Assembly: GCF_963975345.1 (NCBI RefSeq) | Contig: NZ_CAXBGE010000009.1 | Span: forward strand, 62,001-126,000 | Length of the DNA: 64,000 bases | From: Maricaulis sp963975345 | GTDB taxonomy: Bacteria; Pseudomonadota; Alphaproteobacteria; Caulobacterales; Maricaulaceae | Reading direction: 5' to 3' | In this document: positions 61,859 to 64,000 of the stretch, piece after piece | Layout of the letters: every line of letters starts with the position of its first letter | Numbering within the stretch: the stretch's first letter is position 1 | Notes under the pieces: model-generated | The model's database searches: none | The model's input: the letters and a program-made list of their open reading frames with translations, nothing else | Told to the model about the DNA's origin: nothing | Translations under genes and position numbers: made by a program

Positions 61859-62842
61859 CTAGAACGCGCCGCCCGTGGTGCGGCCGATGGCGAGGAAGCG
61901 CTCGCGGCGTTTTTGGCGCAATTCCTTGGACGACAGACCGTCCAGCTTGGCCATATTGGCTTCGATGGCATTGCCAACCGCGGCCATGGTTTCCTCAGGA
62001 TGGCGATGGGCGCCGCCGATTGGCTCGGGGATGATTTCGTCGATAATCTTGAAGGCCAACAGGTCTGGCGCGGTGATTTTCATCGCCACGGCGGCATCCT
62101 TGGCCTTGGCCTGATCCTTCCACAGGATCGAGGCGCAGCCTTCCGGCGAGATCACCGAATAGACGGAATGCTCGAGCATCATCACGACATTGGCGCTCGC
62201 CAGCGCGACTGCGCCGCCGGAGCCGCCTTCACCGGTAATCACCGAGATCAGCGGCGTGCCGAGCGTCAGGCAGCGTTCGGTCGAGCGGGCAATCGCCTCG
62301 GCTTGGCCGCGCTCTTCAGCGCCAAGACCGGGATAAGCGCCGGCCGTATCAACAAAAGTGAGGACGGGGAGTTTGAATTTCTCGGCCAGATCCATGAGGC
62401 GGATCGCCTTGCGATAGCCCTCGGGCCGGGCCATGCCGAAATTATGGTGCAGGCGGCTTTCGGTATCATGGCCCTTCTCATGGCCGATCACGACCACGGA
62501 GCGGCCACGGAAACGGCCGAGACCACCGACAATCGCCGCGTCTTCAGAGAATCGCCGATCGCCGCACAACTCTTCGAAATCCTCGATCAGCGCCTTACGG
62601 TAATCGCGAAAATGCGGCCGTTCGGGATGGCGCGCAACCTGGGTCTTGCGCCACGGATCGAGCTTGCCATACAGGGTAGCCAGCTGTTCGGAGGCCTTCA
62701 GGCGCAGTTTCGCTGTCTCTTCGGCCATATCTGGCGCATCGCCGCCGCCCGTGCCGGAGAGCGTTTCGAGCTCTTCGATCTTGGCTTCCAGCTCGGCCAG
62801 CGGCCGTTCGAAATCGAGATAGGTACGCGTAGGATCGGACAT
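61859..62842 (-). CDS. accA: Acetyl-CoA carboxylase carboxyltransferase alpha subunit
   Basis: 327 aa. N-terminal YLDFERPLAELEAKIEELET, then RFRGRSVVVIGHEKGHDTES, HNFGMARPEGYRKAIRLMD, and VVMMLEHSVYSVISPEGCAS. With AccD it transfers CO2 from carboxybiotin to acetyl-CoA. The partner genes are outside the window. Stop near the 3' end of the convergent PepSY gene (35 bp gap). Confidence 0.97.
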   Translation of the reverse strand: MSDPTRTYLDFERPLAELEAKIEELETLSGTGGGDAPDMAEETAKLRLKASEQLATLYGKLDPWRKTQVARHPERPHFRDYRKALIEDFEELCGDRRFSEDAAIVGGLGRFRGRSVVVIGHEKGHDTESRLHHNFGMARPEGYRKAIRLMDLAEKFKLPVLTFVDTAGAYPGLGAEERGQAEAIARSTERCLTLGTPLISVITGEGGSGGAVALASANVVMMLEHSVYSVISPEGCASILWKDQAKAKDAAVAMKITAPDLLAFKIIDEIIPEPIGGAHRHPEETMAAVGNAIEANMAKLDGLSSKELRQKRRERFLAIGRTTGGAF

Positions 62843-62959
62843 GCCCGTTGAACGCCTGTGGACGTTTATGAAGGCCGTGAACCTAACCAGCCGCGCCGGG
62901 CGTCACAAGTCCGCAATACTGTCAGCAGGCAGCGGCAGGCGCGCGCTCATGGCACACCA

Positions 62960-64000
62960 TCAGTCCCCGGCACGCATCAGGGTGATTGCCCGGATTCCGC
63001 TCCGGGTCAGGACGAGCCGCGCGTCGGCGTCGAGCCAGAGATAGGTCGAACTGGCGCGGTCCAGCCAGACGCCTGGGACCACGGGCTCCAGGCGCACGGG
63101 CGCTGCAGCGCCGCCGGACAGTTGCAGCCCGTCCTCCGCCGGCTCGATCAGCCAGTCCCGGCCCGGCAGGCTGGGCGATCGCCAACGGCCGGTGAATCCT
63201 TCCACCGCACCAGCTCGCGGTTCGATGCGATAGAGTTGCTCAAACGGGCGGCCGAGATAGAAGAAGTTGAGATCGCCCGACAGGCCAACCCTCACCTCAA
63301 GATCGGGCAGGTCCGATCTGTAATGCGCGCCGGATTCGACCGGCAGGTATTGACGGGGTTCGCCGCCGGGAACGCCGATCAGAAGCCGGTCGGCGTCAGC
63401 AATGACTTGCAACAGAATTGCATCGCCATTGAACGCGCCGGCATAGAGGCCTGCGACGTCCGCCAGCGGCGGTGATGGGGCCGGCAGGGATGCGAAATTC
63501 ACCTGCTGGGCCGTGACCGCCGCCAGGATATCGAAGCCGATCTGCTCGGCATTCAGGCTGTCGCTATTGGCCAGCACCACGATGCTGACGTCGCCGCCAG
63601 GCAGATAACCTATCCAGCTTGAGGCGCCGCGATTGCCGCCGCCATGATGGACCAGAACATCGCCATCGACGGGTGAGACGTGCAGGCCCAGCCCGTAATG
63701 CGTATCGGCGCCATTGGGCAGATGGCCGCTTTCGGTTCGCTCGGCTGTGAACTGGCCTAGGCTCTGATCGCGCAATTCGGCCAGCCAGAGCAGCAATTCG
63801 GGTGCCGAGGCATAGAGCCCGCCATCGCCGAGAATGTCGGAAAAGACGTAATCGACGGCCTCCGGCGCGTCGGCTGGACCGGAATAGCCGATGGCGCGGC
63901 TGTGAAAGCCGTCAGGGTCCGCGACCGGGAACCCGGCCCCGGTCATGCCGAGCGGCGCGAACACATCCTCACCCAGCATTTGCGGCAGGGAGCGACCGTC
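62960..64000 (-). CDS. Serine hydrolase (beta-lactamase family), 5' end outside window
   Basis: At least 346 aa; the frame stays open to base 64000 so the N terminus with the SxxK active site is not seen. Visible: THYGLGLHVSP and LVHHGGGNRGASSWIGYLPG (the HxG motif of class C-like serine hydrolases), then a C-terminal beta domain. Probably a penicillin-binding-protein-like esterase or peptidase. Substrate unknown. Confidence 0.8.
   Translation of the reverse strand, partial: DGRSLPQMLGEDVFAPLGMTGAGFPVADPDGFHSRAIGYSGPADAPEAVDYVFSDILGDGGLYASAPELLLWLAELRDQSLGQFTAERTESGHLPNGADTHYGLGLHVSPVDGDVLVHHGGGNRGASSWIGYLPGGDVSIVVLANSDSLNAEQIGFDILAAVTAQQVNFASLPAPSPPLADVAGLYAGAFNGDAILLQVIADADRLLIGVPGGEPRQYLPVESGAHYRSDLPDLEVRVGLSGDLNFFYLGRPFEQLYRIEPRAGAVEGFTGRWRSPSLPGRDWLIEPAEDGLQLSGGAAAPVRLEPVVPGVWLDRASSTYLWLDADARLVLTRSGIRAITLMRAGD

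Overview
The window is GC-rich alphaproteobacterial DNA. The flagellar order fliG-fliH(flbE)-fliN-flbD matches the Caulobacter fliF operon. ctrA and chpT are both present, the ctrA upstream region is dense in GANTC sites, and the blocks ubiG/lysC-ptsP, prfA-prmC-DUF4167-clpB and ppiC/secA are typical of the class. A marine stalked or dimorphic bacterium of the Caulobacterales/Maricaulales (Maricaulis-like) is the best guess. This is inferred from gene content and order; no 16S or other marker was available.

Layout. (1) 1-8966: flagellar genes: fliG 3' end, fliH, fliN, flbD, flhA, flhF-like, flhG-like and a small membrane protein on +, then fliJ and fliI on -. (2) About 9000-15080: an accessory island between fliI and mtfA/ctrA. 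It holds two Rhs C-terminal toxin cassettes without a full Rhs core, each with an HExxH-bearing tip and a downstream exported or lipoprotein immunity candidate. It also holds a Cys-rich (CPxC) small gene, a RAYT (REP-associated tyrosine transposase) gene with an internal amber stop, truncated RAYT copies, two nearly identical 108-bp REPINs and many single REP sequences. (3) 15080-25941: mtfA, ctrA with a complex upstream region, two paralogous exported proteins, then the chemotaxis run cheA-cheW-cheY-cheB-cheR on -, with chpT just upstream of cheA. (4) 26160-33280: an M23 peptidase, a second type of REPIN, a glyoxalase-like protein, a MerR/TipAS regulator, clpB and a MOSC protein. (5) 33447-54807: a MATE transporter, DUF4167, prmC, a hydrolase lipoprotein, prfA, MAPEG, LOG, an aspartyl protease-PDZ protein, a threonine aldolase-like enzyme, an ArsC-like protein, ispG, a RodZ-like protein, ptsP, lysC, ubiG, DUF1178, a nitrilase-family amidase, grxC, comF, a methyltransferase, a Flp pilin, mutT and ppiC. 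(6) 54992-64000: secA, a GNAT enzyme, an iron-uptake pair (TonB receptor plus PepSY protein) behind a Fur-like box, accA and a truncated serine hydrolase.

How it fits together. The flagellar genes supply the C-ring, export gate and ATPase, and the FlbD regulator. ChpT and CtrA are the output half of the cell-cycle phosphorelay that in Caulobacter turns on flagellar and chemotaxis genes, so regulator and targets lie close together here. The housekeeping half (translation release, protein export, lysine and isoprenoid precursors, nitrogen PTS, chaperone) is ordinary.

The most interesting part is the island at 9-15 kb. There a REP/RAYT/REPIN population has been inserted repeatedly into a decaying array of Rhs polymorphic-toxin tips.
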